Below, piece by piece: positions 34,239 to 64,000 of a DNA stretch of 64,000 nucleotides (position 1 is its first letter; each line of letters starts with the position of its first letter). This stretch comes from Acanthochlamys bracteata (lineage: Eukaryota; Streptophyta; Magnoliopsida; Pandanales; Velloziaceae). A model generated the notes under the pieces. It did not search any database and was not told the origin of the DNA. It saw only the letters and a program-made list of their open reading frames with translations. The translations under genes were made by a program, and so were the position numbers. The stretch covers positions 9,672,001 through 9,736,000 of the forward strand of contig CM034130.1 of NCBI GenBank assembly GCA_019914995.1. Reading direction: 5' to 3'.

Positions 34239-37200
34239 ATGGCGGTTTCTCAAGCATTTGTTCTCAGTTTCATTCTTCTATTCTGCTGTGCAAATAATGC
34301 GGGAGCAGAGTATTTAAAGTACAAAGATCCAAAACTTCCAGTGGAAGTTCGTATCGATGATCTCTTGAGCCGGATGACCCTTGCAGAAAAGATTGGTCAG
34401 ATGACACAAGTTGATCGTGAGCTGCTATCTGCACAAATCATGAAAGACTACTTCATAGGTAATGCACATAGCTTCTATAAAGTTTTTGCCGTGTGTGCTC
34501 TTAAATGAGTATAAAGAGTGTATGTTACTCAAACTCGTACTGGTTAATACAGGTAGTGTAATGAGTGGAGGTGGTAGTGTTCCTTCTCCTCGGGCATCTG
34601 CTCGAGAATGGGTGGATATGGTGAATGAATTCCAGAAGGGAGCTCTCTCTACTCGTTTGGGAATTCCAATGATATATGGAATTGATGCTGTTCATGGCCA
34701 TGGCAACGTGTACGGTGCAACCATATTCCCTCACAACATTGGTCTAGGTGCTACCAGGCAAGTGTGATATAGCTTCTCGGCTTTTAAGCAAGAAATTTAT
34801 GTAAGATACTTGAGAGTTAATCAAGTCGAATAAGACGGATGCGGTTGTTCCATTAGTCATTAAGTTTTTTGGTTTCTCTACATCTAATTCAAGCCTAATT
34901 ATTACCTGGAATCCTTTTTTGTTAGGGATCCTGAACTTGTGAAGAGGATCGGCATGGCAACTGCTCTTGAAGCCAGGGCCACAGGCATTCAGTACATTTT
35001 CGCTCCTTGCATAGCAGTATAAAAGCTTTCTTTTCAACTAAATTAAATTTTATATTGAGCTTCTATCTAAAGATGCCTGCTTGACTAAAAGCTGTTTTTC
35101 TTGTAAACACAGGTTTGTAGAGATCCAAGGTGGGGACGGTGCTATGAGAGCTATAGTGAAGACCACAAGGTTGTCCAATCGATGACCGATATTATTTTAG
35201 GCCTCCAGGGAGATGTTCCTGCAAACTATCGCAACTCATATCCCTTTGTTGCTGGAAAGTAAGACATGCGGATCCAGTTTCCTAGTCAATTTCAAACTTT
35301 TCTCCTTAGCTAGAATTTCATAAGAAGCATCCCCCAGGGCTTAGGATGTTTAGGTTGACTTCTATTTTGCTTAGATGTGAAAAAAGTTGTGCCAACGTCA
35401 AATGTCTTTTTCCTAGTTTTCATATTGTAAATTTCTTTTGCTATGCTAGAAATGTAGAGATGATGAACACCACTTGAAGAAGAGAAACTTGGAACATATG
35501 CTTATGGGCCTATCCTTGAAGTTTTTGACAAATATGCATGTATCATCTCTCTGTATCTGAGTTCATCCACTGGTAAAATAATGTGAATTAAGAAGAAATA
35601 CTTAGCATGAACTGCTTATAACACATAAAGAACAAGTGATAAGGATGATAGTTTATCATATTCTTACCATACAATTACGTTTTCCTATAGAAATATTTCC
35701 ATAAATATCCTGATTGTAACCTGATTACCAGGAACAAGGTCGCTGCCTGTGCCAAGCATTTTGTTGGTGATGGTGGTACCCAAAACGGCATCGATGAGAG
35801 CAACACCATCATTGACCGTCGTGGTCTAATGAGCATTCACATGCCTGCCTATTTTGACTCCATAGCCAAGGGTGTATCGACCGTGATGGTTTCTTACTCC
35901 AGTTGGAATGGAAGGAAGATGCATGCAAACCGCGAACTTATTACTGGCTTCCTCAAGAACAGACTTAATTTTAAGGTACAGCAGTCGGTAGCAGCAATTT
36001 TTTTAAGTTTGTAACTTCGTGTTTTAATTACCTTGTCATAAACTCGTTCTGTCAACAACATTCAGGGGTTTGTAATATCAGACTCACAGGGGCTTGATAG
36101 GATTACCTCTCCACCTCTAGCGAATTATACCTACTCTGTCCAAGCTGGAATTACTGCCGGTATTGATATGGTATGTAACTGCGCATATCTCTTGTTGATT
36201 CTACTACATTTATAGCTACAAATTTGTAACATGATATGATTCCATGATCCTGTGGTTTCAAGTTTTTGTTACATTCGTTCTGCTGCTGCATGCCTGTTGC
36301 AGGTAATGGTACCTTACATCTATAAAGAGTTCATCAGTAATCTCACAATGCTCGTACGGAAAGGTTTTATCCCCATGAGCAGAATTGATGATGCCGTAAC
36401 AAGAATATTAAGGGTGAAGTTCCTGATGGGACTGTTTGAGAACCCTATGGCAGATTATAGCTTAGTCGATCAGCTTGGGAATAAGGTGACTTTGCCTCTT
36501 TTAATGAATTGCTGCATTGCAGAACATTGAACTCATTATAGATGATATACATACAGGAGCATAGGGAATTAGCTAGGGAAGCTGTTAGGAAATCACTTGT
36601 CTTGCTGAAGAATGGGAAACCTTCTGAGGAACCATTGCTTCCTCTTCCAAAGAAGTCTCAGAAGATCCTTGTTGTAGGAAGCCATGCAGATAACCTGGGT
36701 AATCAATGTGGTGGCTGGACAATCGGATGGCAAGGCTCCAGTGGGAATATCACAATAGGTACATTACTTAATCATTCCTCCAGACCTCCATAACTTCATC
36801 CTTCTTAGCATCTTCCTTTCAAATTTTGCATCATTGAGAGACTTTTCAAGATATGCCATTTACCAAAGATGTATAGGTGATGAGATCGGATCATTTGGAT
36901 TTAGCACTTGTTTTCTGTAAAGATCAGTGCCTAAGACGTTCTAAAGAATCAATAAGAAAAAGGAATAATCACATAAAGACTTTGAATGCCAAATAAGTTA
37001 CCACAATGTTGTTCATATTGTGCTGGCAAATTTGCCAACTTAGTTAATTGCGTAGATCTTAAAACCAACTCCATGTTTGCAGGCACTACCATCCTTGATG
37101 CTATAAAAGCGACTGTTGATCCTAAAACCAATGTGGTTTTCTCTGAAAACCCTGACTCGGATTTCATCAAATACGGTGGATTCTCGTATGCAATTGTTGT

Positions 37201-37755
37201 GGTTGGTGAAATGCCGTATGCTGAAATGAAGGGTGACAACATTAACCTTACAATTCCTGAACCCGGGCCAAGAAACATCCAAAAAGTCTGCAAGCATGTT
37301 AAGTGTGTTGTGGTTATCATCTCGGGTAGGCCAGTTGTTATCGAGCCATATATTTCCTCAATTGATGCCCTTGTTGCTGCTTGGCTTCCTGGCACTGAAG
37401 GCCAAGGTGTTGCTGATGTTCTGTTTGGTGACTATGAATTCACTGGAAAACTTCCTCGTACATGGTTCAAGTCTGTCGATCAGCTGCCTATGAATGTTGG
37501 TGATGAACACTATGACCCCTTGTTCCCTTTTGGTTTCGGGTTGACAACAAAGTCAGCCATCAACTCAAGGTAATTCTACTGCAGATTTTCTCTTGATCTG
37601 TTCATTCTCTTGCAAGAAGATGTTGGTATATAGTTTTGCTAAGCTGATCATTGTTTTTCATATGTAGGTTGTCATCTGGTGATGTTGCTACAAGAAAGGG
37701 GACCAAAGGGATCGATTGCAATGATGTTGATAGAAGTTCTATTGCTGTTTGCTGA
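34239..37755 (+). CDS. GH3 beta-D-glucan exohydrolase (beta-glucosidase)
   Basis: Exons are 34239-34458, 34553-34757, 34926-35016, 35113-35258, 35732-35975, 36066-36170, 36303-36485, 36557-36758, 37083-37569 and 37668-37755; 1971 nt, 656 aa. A signal peptide ([17 protein letters not shown]) predicts secretion to the cell wall. The likely reaction is release of glucose from the non-reducing ends of wall beta-glucans and related oligosaccharides. Catalytic residues are present: nucleophile Asp about 308 in [10 protein letters not shown] and acid/base Glu about 508 in [20 protein letters not shown] is intact. The residue after the nucleophile is Ser, where barley ExoI has Trp286 of the aglycone clamp. 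An extra tenth exon adds about 28 residues (ending DRSSIAVC) beyond the end of copy 1. Intron 2 has a GC donor at 34758, as in copy 1. Confidence 0.95.
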
Positions 37756-38472
37756 AGTTGAAGATCAACCATATATCGCCGTTAATGAAAAAACATGTAG
37801 ACTGCTTATTTGATATATTACATTTAAATCAAAATTTTATTTTTAAACTCCACTTATCATGTAATTAAAACATGCCCCGCGTGTTGCTCATGGCCTTTTT
37901 AGGGTAGAACAGCAGCAGCAGTAGCAGTGGCTCCCAGCAATGTTGTGAAAGCTTTATCTCACGAAGTGGTAGAACTAGGAAAACTGCAAGAAGAAGAAGA
38001 TGCTTTTTTTGCAATTTGTAGTAAAAGTTTTGTGTTATTCTTTACATATTTCAAGCTTTCATGAAATATGCTATGATGTTAACTGGTAGCTTGCCTCTCC
38101 TTAACAAATTTTATTTTAAGTACTCTTACTCTTAAATCTTTAATTGATTTGCTCGACGGTCGAGATTGAAAGTAATCCGTATTTGTTTCACATATAAATT
38201 AATAAACTAAATTAAATATTCATTAAGACCCAAAATATACTAAGCAGTATCATTTTGGTATAATTTGAAATTGTATACACGTTTGGCCCTAAAATGAAAC
38301 TTCGGTTGGACCCTAATAACAGCTAAATATTATTATATCAAACCGCAAAATTATCCGGTACTCATCTCTGTCTCGTTATCTCACGAAATTAGAAGGGGAA
38401 AAAAAAGGTCGTGTGCTTTGCAGGAGAGTTTACTCTGCACTGCTCTGTTCTGCTTTTAGAAGGAAGAAAGAA
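37756..38472. other. Spacer between GH3 copy 2 and valyl-tRNA synthetase
   Basis: 3' UTR of copy 2, then AT-rich DNA. About 38010-38110 resembles DNA upstream of copy 2 at 33860-33960. The promoter and short leader of the synthetase gene occupy the last 150 bases or so. Confidence 0.5.
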
Positions 38473-48833
<10,361 letters not shown>

Positions 48834-49769
48834 AGCGTGCTCATTTTTTTCAATCAGTTATATGTGCGTTGAGGTTTATCCTGCTCAGAGCATCATTTAT
48901 AACTTGACTGCTAACTAGCAGCAAAGCTGCAGGACAAATTTTGGGGATGTTGCCGCTGTTAACTGCTGGTCACTAGGTTGCCTTGTATAGCGTTTTTTTT
49001 CGCTACTAACCGTCGTTCAGAAGATCCCTAGGAGGTCGTGAAGCAGATTTTCATTATTCAATAGAGATTCTTGTCTAGATGTATAGTTTATGAGGTCTTC
49101 AAAATATTGATGTTTTAGACGTTTATTCTTTTTCCCTGCCTGATAAGGTAAGACAGAGCAGTTTACAAAGCGACTCAGTGAAAAAGTTCCGTAGATGTTC
49201 AGATTTATTTGTTAAATTAACATACTGAAATCAACTACATTCTAAACAACACAACGCAGATCGATCGATCGAGCGAAACATCTCAATTTTGGATGACACT
49301 AATCATCGTGTTATACAACTTTTTGTCCAGCTTAATAAAGTAAAAACCAGAATAAAAAATTAAAGCAGTACAGAGAAGACTTGGACAAGAATAAACATGA
49401 TACAATCTGAAACCGAGCTATTATACCCTCTATACACGTACTAATTCAAAATCTTATGTACTCGAACTACATTGAATAAGAACGCCCAGGAGAATCTTTA
49501 TCAGTGATTCAATAGCCTCCCAGGCAAGCTTGTGATGCAAATGCCATAGCCAGTAAGAATGGAAGAAGGATCAGAGTCGATCAACCTCACACCCATGCAC
49601 CGGAGCAAGTTACACGGTGGACAAAAATCAAAGAGGCAGCGGTCTCCGTTAATTAACTCTTGAGCTGCTGCAATCACATAGGAATCTACATTTCACTTCC
49701 CCATGGTCCACACATATGGTAGAGGGGGATGACCAATGGCACCGAGTACCAGCAGTGCAAGACCGCAAT
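48834..49769. other. Convergent 3' UTRs of ValRS and UBP12/13
   Basis: The two genes are transcribed toward each other here. No ORF is seen. A short (GATC)n run, gatcgatcgatcg, is at 49260. Confidence 0.6.
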
Positions 49770-59149
<9,380 letters not shown>

Positions 59150-59317
59150 GAAGTGGCGGAGATTAAATTGATCGAAGGCGGAGGATAGCGGCGGAGAAGG
59201 AGCAACGCCGGCGTGGAAAGCAGAAAGAGAAGGAGAAGTAGAAGAGTCGAGGGGGGGATCGTAGAAGAGAAGAGGAAGAGAAAAGAAGAACCCAAACAAC
59301 AACAGGAAGAAGAAGAT

Positions 59318-59326
59318 TTTATATAA
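59318..59326 (-). promoter_or_regulatory. Probable TATA box of UBP12/13
   Basis: A TTATATAAA sequence on the minus strand lies about 170 nt upstream of the ATG, in an otherwise purine-rich (on plus) leader. Confidence 0.5.
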
Positions 59327-59964
59327 GGCGAGGGTAGTTTTGGAATTACTTCGGTGTTCCTTGAATAGTCCGATCTCTGTAGGACTGACTATATTCGGAC
59401 TATTCTGTGTTTATTTTGAATAATTTATTTTTTAAAAGTAATTTTAAAAAAATAAATTACAAATTAAAAAAAATATTTAATAAAAATAAATATTTATATT
59501 TAAAAATGAATTTTAAAATTTTTTTATAAAAATAATGTATATTAAAATTTTTGTTTATTTTATATTAGAAATAAGTTTTAAAAATTAAATTTAAGAAATT
59601 GATAAAACCCCGGAAAGAAGAAATAAAATTGAAAATTTTTCTCAAGAACAATAATCTAAAAGAAATAGAAAAGAAGGCAAATATGGAAAACTTTTCTAGA
59701 GATAAAGGAATAAGTGAGGAAGTGGGAATTCTGCTTAAATTTTCTTTTCCTTCTAATAAAAAAGAAAAAGACTAATATTTATGTGTTCTTTATCAACCAA
59801 TTTACAGGCGATTATAGCAGGAACCAAATTTTTTTTTTCAAAGAAAACAGTGTCATACCATTAAATCAATTTCAAAATTAATAGTATAATTAATGATTAT
59901 TGCATATTGCAGGTTTTAAATACAGCTCTTAATTAATTAAATGGAAGTTATAATAAATTTTTAT

Positions 59965-60215
59965 CAATACTGATAGTGCGTTTGAAATTGATTATTAAAA
60001 AATTTATAAAATAAAAAATATTTTTTAAATTTTTTAAAAATAAATTATTTTATTTCTAAAAATTAATAAAAATATAAATAAAAAAATTTTATTATGTAAA
60101 ATTTTTTATATTTTTTACATTTTAAATATTTATAAAATATATATTTAAAAATATAAAATAAAAAATTGAATAATTCTGTTTGAGAAGTAGAAAGCCAAAC
60201 GCCCCTCTAACGTTT
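59965..60215. mobile_element. AT-rich element with GTGCGTTTG / CCAAACGCC ends
   Basis: The left end is atagtgcgtttgaaattg and the right end agccaaacgcccctc, giving imperfect inverted repeats. The interior follows the same A/T block order as the copies near GAD. Confidence 0.55.
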
Positions 60216-60884
60216 CTATTGAACTTCATCCCGACTTTGATATATAATTTTATCATGTAGAATTTCTTTTTTTTTAAATATTATAAAAGTTTATTTTAGA
60301 AACAAAAATGAAAATAAAATTTAATAACTAGTCAAAAGTATAGCTAAGTATAATCAACAAATCGGAATACTTTTGATTATTTGTTTTATCTTTCTTCAGC
60401 ATTTTTTATTTGATGAAAAATTTTATAGCATCTTAAAAATTTCTTTAGAAAAATACAAAATCATAAATAAAATATAGTCATAAAATTATTATGCATTACT
60501 TTTTACTTAAGCTAATACCATGATTTATTTTTTTTAAATGTAATCAAAAAGTTCATTTTTTACTAAAATTTATTTTTTTCATTAGTAACTCTAAAAAACG
60601 TTGAAGCAAAGTAGCAACAAAATAGCCCCCATAAATAACCTTCAATTAATATATAAATTATTATTATATATGTTTTAAATATTACTTGACTTTTATTTTC
60701 TAACAAAAATTTATCTTCATCAAAATTTAATTCTAATTTTTATATATAATTTAATTATCATTCTAATTTTTATTTTTATTGAAATATGTTTTTATCGAAC
60801 TTGTTCAAGAATTAATTTTATGAAAGTAAAATGTAATTGAAAGAGAAAGATATCGATGAACTGTGATGCTTCTCAGAAGTGTGT

Positions 60885-61150
60885 AAAGGACTGTTTGGTT
60901 CAGTTTTTCTCCAATAAAATTTTTTAATTTTTTATTTTATGTTTTTTAATATATATTTTATAAATATATAAAAAATTTATTTAAAAATTTAGAAAATATA
61001 GAAAAATTTTACGAAATAAAATCTTTTTATTATATATTTTTATTATTTTTTTTAAAATAAAAAAAATAAAACACGTTTTTTAAAATAAATAAAAATATCT
61101 TTCATTTTACAAAAACTCTATTTCATAATTAATCCCACACGCCCTCTAAC
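60885..61150. mobile_element. AT-rich element, opposite orientation
   Basis: It begins ggactgtttggttcag and ends cccacacgccctc. Internal A/T blocks are the reverse complement of the family order. Boundaries are approximate. Confidence 0.45.
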
Positions 61151-61169
61151 GCGTATATCAGCGAGTCGG

Positions 61170-61315
61170 GTTACGTACGTCTTCACGTAAATACGTAAGT
61201 CGATACGCTACTATCGTGACACGTCAAAGCATTGCCCATGCATAGGAGTAGCTTCTGTCTAATCGATTTTTAGGACGCATGTGCATATCCCCATGTCGCC
61301 ACGTGTCAACGTCGG
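61170..61315 (+). promoter_or_regulatory. ACGT-element cluster including an ABRE/G-box
   Basis: Seven ACGT cores occur in about 140 bp: four in ttacgtacgtcttcacgtaa and atacgtaag (61171-61199), then gacacgtc, GCCACGTGTC (61298-61307) and caacgtcg. GCCACGTGTC is a strong match to the ABA-response element/G-box bound by bZIP factors. A TATA-like cttataaaca follows at about 61336-61345, some 50 nt before the ATG. Confidence 0.7.
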
Positions 61316-61394
61316 GTAATAAGTAGGAATGCCTTCTTATAAACAGTAGGAACTCGAGTGTTATAGCTAGCTAAGCTAGTTTGCTGTGGTAGTG

Positions 61395-62174
61395 ATGGAG
61401 ACGGAGAGTAGAAGAAGAGAAGAGATGAAGGTGGTGGTGGTTGCGATAGACGAAGGTGAAGGAAGCAGGCAGGCGCTGGCGTGGGCGGCGGAGCATTTGG
61501 ACGCCGCCGTCTTCGTTCTTCTTCATGTACAGCCCCCAGTGCAGCACTACTTTTTCATGGTTGCATCACCTGGACCAGGTTCAAGTTCGTTTCCTTCTTT
61601 TCTTCTTCTTCTTCTTTTATTTAAATGATGAATTTTTTTTTTATCAATTACAACAAGTTTATCATGAGTTTGGGTTCACAAAGTTGTTAATTTTCTGTAG
61701 CTGTATATGCAACATCTTCTGTTCTTGATTCAGTGAAGAAAGCACAAGAAGAGAACACTGCCAATATTCTCGCTCGTGCGCGAGAACTCTGCAAAGAGAA
61801 AAATGTAGCTACTTGTATCTACTTGTGTATATATATAGATAATGTTTTTCGTGATTAAAATTCTCTCTATGTGTGCAGGTGAAATTTGAGACTCTGGTTT
61901 TGGACGGTGAACCAAAAGACATGATTTGCCAAGTTCTGGAACAGAGGGAAGTTGATCTTGTTGTCGTCGGTAGCCGAGGACTCGGAACTATCAAGAGGTA
62001 ATAAATGTTTGATTGTTTTTCTTCGATCTAATAATTCATCGCTTCTTTTTTATCTTGAATTCTTTTGCATTTTTTAATTGTAGGGCGTTTTTGGGGAGTG
62101 TAAGTGATTACGTAGCTTACCATGCAAACTGCCCTGTGCTCATTTTCAAGCCCCCAAAGGAACAACATCACTAG
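61395..62174 (+). CDS. Universal stress protein (UspA) domain protein
   Basis: Exons are 61395-61578, 61701-61804, 61879-61997 and 62084-62174, giving 498 nt (165 aa), a typical plant single-domain USP. The start is the ATG at 61395 (METESRRREEMK). The domain opens with VVVVAIDEGEGSRQALAWA, where the Asp contacts nucleotide in ATP-binding members. It ends with the nucleotide-binding loop VVGSRGLGTIKRAFLGSVSD, matching G-x2-G-x9-G-[ST], then HANCPVLIFKP. It is probably a cytosolic, ATP-binding, stress-responsive protein. The ABRE-bearing promoter fits drought or ABA control, which is inference. Confidence 0.95.
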
Positions 62175-62785
62175 CGCGGAGTTGTTCTTATTCTCGTTTT
62201 TGTTGTTGTAAACTTGTAATAAAAATTCTGTAGATAGAATAATCTGATAAATAAACTTTGTTGGTCTTGTAGTTGTCGTAATAATAATTAAAGTTTCTAG
62301 AAAATTTCTCGATCATTCTTTCTAATGGAATGCATTTTCAGATTCAAGAAAGTCAATAACATTGTATTTGATTGTAATAAAATTTTGTTACTTTTCTATT
62401 TGTAAATTAGTTAAAGTGTTTATTTTATAGCTGCTGCAATTAATCAATCATCTAAACTGAGCGATAAAATTTAGGATGAAAACAGTTTTTGAAAATAAAT
62501 TTACATTAAGGCCACCCCAGCCAAAGTAAAGATTTATTTATATATATATATATATAAGTAATATCCATGTTGTGAAATTCTTCTCTCTCTGAATTTCAAT
62601 TCAAAGAATTTTAAACTTTTGATTCGATTTTTAAGAACAAAGTCAAAACTTGAAAACCTTTCTTTGTTTGGTTGTTTCGTTACAGCAGATTTCAAGGGCT
62701 CTGAAAAATTCTTATCTTCCCTTTCTTGTCAATCAACACAACACTTGTTGCACTCCGCCGCCGCCGATGCTTGTTGACGGCGAAG
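62175..62785. other. Spacer between USP and zinc-knuckle genes
   Basis: 3' UTR of the stress-protein gene, a (TA)n microsatellite at about 62538-62556, then the leader of the next gene. Nothing else is seen. Confidence 0.6.
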
Positions 62786-64000
62786 ATGGTACAGACACGG
62801 GGATCTAAGGAGAAGGAGACACAGAAACATGGAAAAGAAGTTATTTGTCTCAGCAGTGACGGCGAAGAAGCTAATGTCTCAATGGCGGCGGTGAAGAAAC
62901 CACGCCGACGCCGGAGATCGGAAGTAGCCACGCCTGGGGTTATATGTTTGTCGTCATCCGAGGAGAACGCCGGTGAACCGAAGAAAGTGAAGAAGCGGAG
63001 GGTTAAGAAAAAGGTTCGATCTTTCCTTCAACTGAAAAGCTTCGATTTTCCTCTTTAAAAAGTGATTAGGAGTGTGAAAATTCAGATCATGATCACTTCA
63101 AATCGATACAGAGAAAGATGCAATATTATACAATTTTCTGACATTGTATTAAGATGATGCTAATTTGAAGGAGGATGCAATTTTAAGTTTTCTGTCCATT
63201 GAATGTCCTGTAGGATCTATACTGTTTGGCAATCCTGTAATCCGTGTTTGTAATTTGCACACAAACTAGATTATGAGTAAATCCTTAGTGCATTTCATGA
63301 CGATTTGCTATTTCATGATAAAGGGAAGAGCAAATTCAAGATTAGGTTTAAATCTTATTACTCTGATATGAACTCCATGCAGGGCTTGAATGAAGAACAA
63401 GAGAATACGGGTCTCAGAACTCGCTTGTGCAGTACAGCTGTTCCAAAGAATAACCAAGATGCAGGATTAGTTCAGACAAGATCTGAGGCAGAACATAAAG
63501 TCGGGGAAGATCACCAAGAAACACTAAACAATGAGAGGGTCAGTAAACCACAACTGACGGCCATGGAAGACCACCTAGAACTGCCGAAGGATGAGAAGGT
63601 AAGCAAAGATAAAACTGAAATAAAAGAGCACATCTTTATCTCTTAACCAAAAAAGAAAAAAACAAAAACTACTGAATAGCTTTATTTGACATGTTATGGT
63701 CATCGAGTTCTGATGTTTAGAAACCCGATAAGTTGCATACCTGGAGTGAGGCATTTGCTTGTACCAGGTTCCCGAAACAGAAGAGGAGTTGTTGATAAAT
63801 GCAAGTTCAGCCTGCAATGTAGTAAATAAAGATCCTGATAATGCTGTCTTGAGAAAGTTTCTTGTAAGCATGGACTGTGTCTATTCCATATTCATATGTT
63901 TATGTCTGTCTCTGATGTCCTTCCAAATTACTTGCTTTAGCGTGGACAAAGGTACTTTGACCCTAGTTGGAAGAGCTGCTATAATTGTGGAGAAGAAGGT
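62786..64000 (+). CDS. CCHC zinc-knuckle protein, 5' part, with SIM-like motifs
   Basis: Exons seen are 62786-63013, 63383-63598, 63768-63863 and 63941 onward; the gene runs off the window. The start is the ATG giving MVQTRGSKEKETQ. The N-terminal part is basic with PRRRRRSE and KKVKKRRVKKK stretches that look like nuclear localisation signals, and holds two similar motifs, EVICLSSDGEE (18-28) and GVICLSSSEEN (51-61). The last exon reads RYFDPSWKSCYNCGEEG, the beginning of a zinc knuckle. Plant proteins with RYFD...CYNCGEEGH carry several such knuckles and bind RNA or single-stranded DNA. The function of this one is unknown to me. Confidence 0.82.

Larger units (their letters stand above)
59150..61394. 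other. Spacer between UBP12/13 and the USP gene
   Basis: The UBP12/13 leader and promoter come first, followed by AT-rich DNA with two MITE-like elements (about 59965-60215 and 60885-61150, listed separately). The last 250 bases are GC-richer and form the promoter of the stress-protein gene. No ORF is supported. Confidence 0.6.

Overview
This is nuclear DNA of a flowering plant, most likely a eudicot. The genes are split by short AT-rich GT-AG introns, the intergenic DNA is very AT-rich, and the products are plant-specific: a PPR protein, calmodulin-binding glutamate decarboxylase, a DRB-type dsRNA-binding protein, GH3 beta-glucan exohydrolases and UBP12/13. I cannot name the species. Exon boundaries were read by eye. 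Every complete model except the ankyrin/RCC1 gene closes in frame across all its junctions, and in that gene the apparent frameshift is itself a finding.

Layout. 1-520 (+): 3' end of a PPR gene. 521-1573: a spacer with an internal duplication and small ORFs I cannot identify. 1574-4093 (-): glutamate decarboxylase, 7 exons, 499 aa. 4094-9424: a 5.3 kb AT-rich spacer built from degraded tandem copies of the DNA upstream of the decarboxylase gene plus AT-rich MITE-like insertions. 9425-14957 (+): a multi-dsRBD protein enlarged by internal duplication. 16502-18946 (+): a BPA1-like RRM protein. 22590-27965 (+): an ankyrin/RCC1 protein with a probable frameshift near its 3' end. 28985-37755 (+): a GH3 beta-glucosidase cluster of one pseudogene, one intact-frame copy that has lost active-site residues, and one copy with the catalytic pair intact. 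38473-48833 (+): organellar valyl-tRNA synthetase, 27 exons, 962 aa. 49770-59149 (-): UBP12/13 deubiquitinase, 32 exons, 1117 aa, convergent with the synthetase gene. 61395-62174 (+): a universal stress protein with an ACGT-rich promoter. 62786-64000 (+): 5' part of a CCHC zinc-knuckle protein with two SUMO-interaction-like motifs.

These are independent plant genes, not a pathway or operon. The only functional cluster is the GH3 tandem array, which is a cell-wall glucan family. From memory, Arabidopsis BPA1 (At5g16840), EMB2247 valyl-tRNA synthetase (At5g16715) and GAD1 (At5g17330) also lie near each other, which suggests partial conserved synteny.

I saw no convincing new molecular system. 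The strongest novelties are gene-structure events. An 83-nt intron appears to have been made from former exon inside a dsRBD. One GH3 enzyme kept its frame but lost its nucleophile and two substrate-binding residues. A MITE insertion has its empty site preserved in a neighbouring duplicate.
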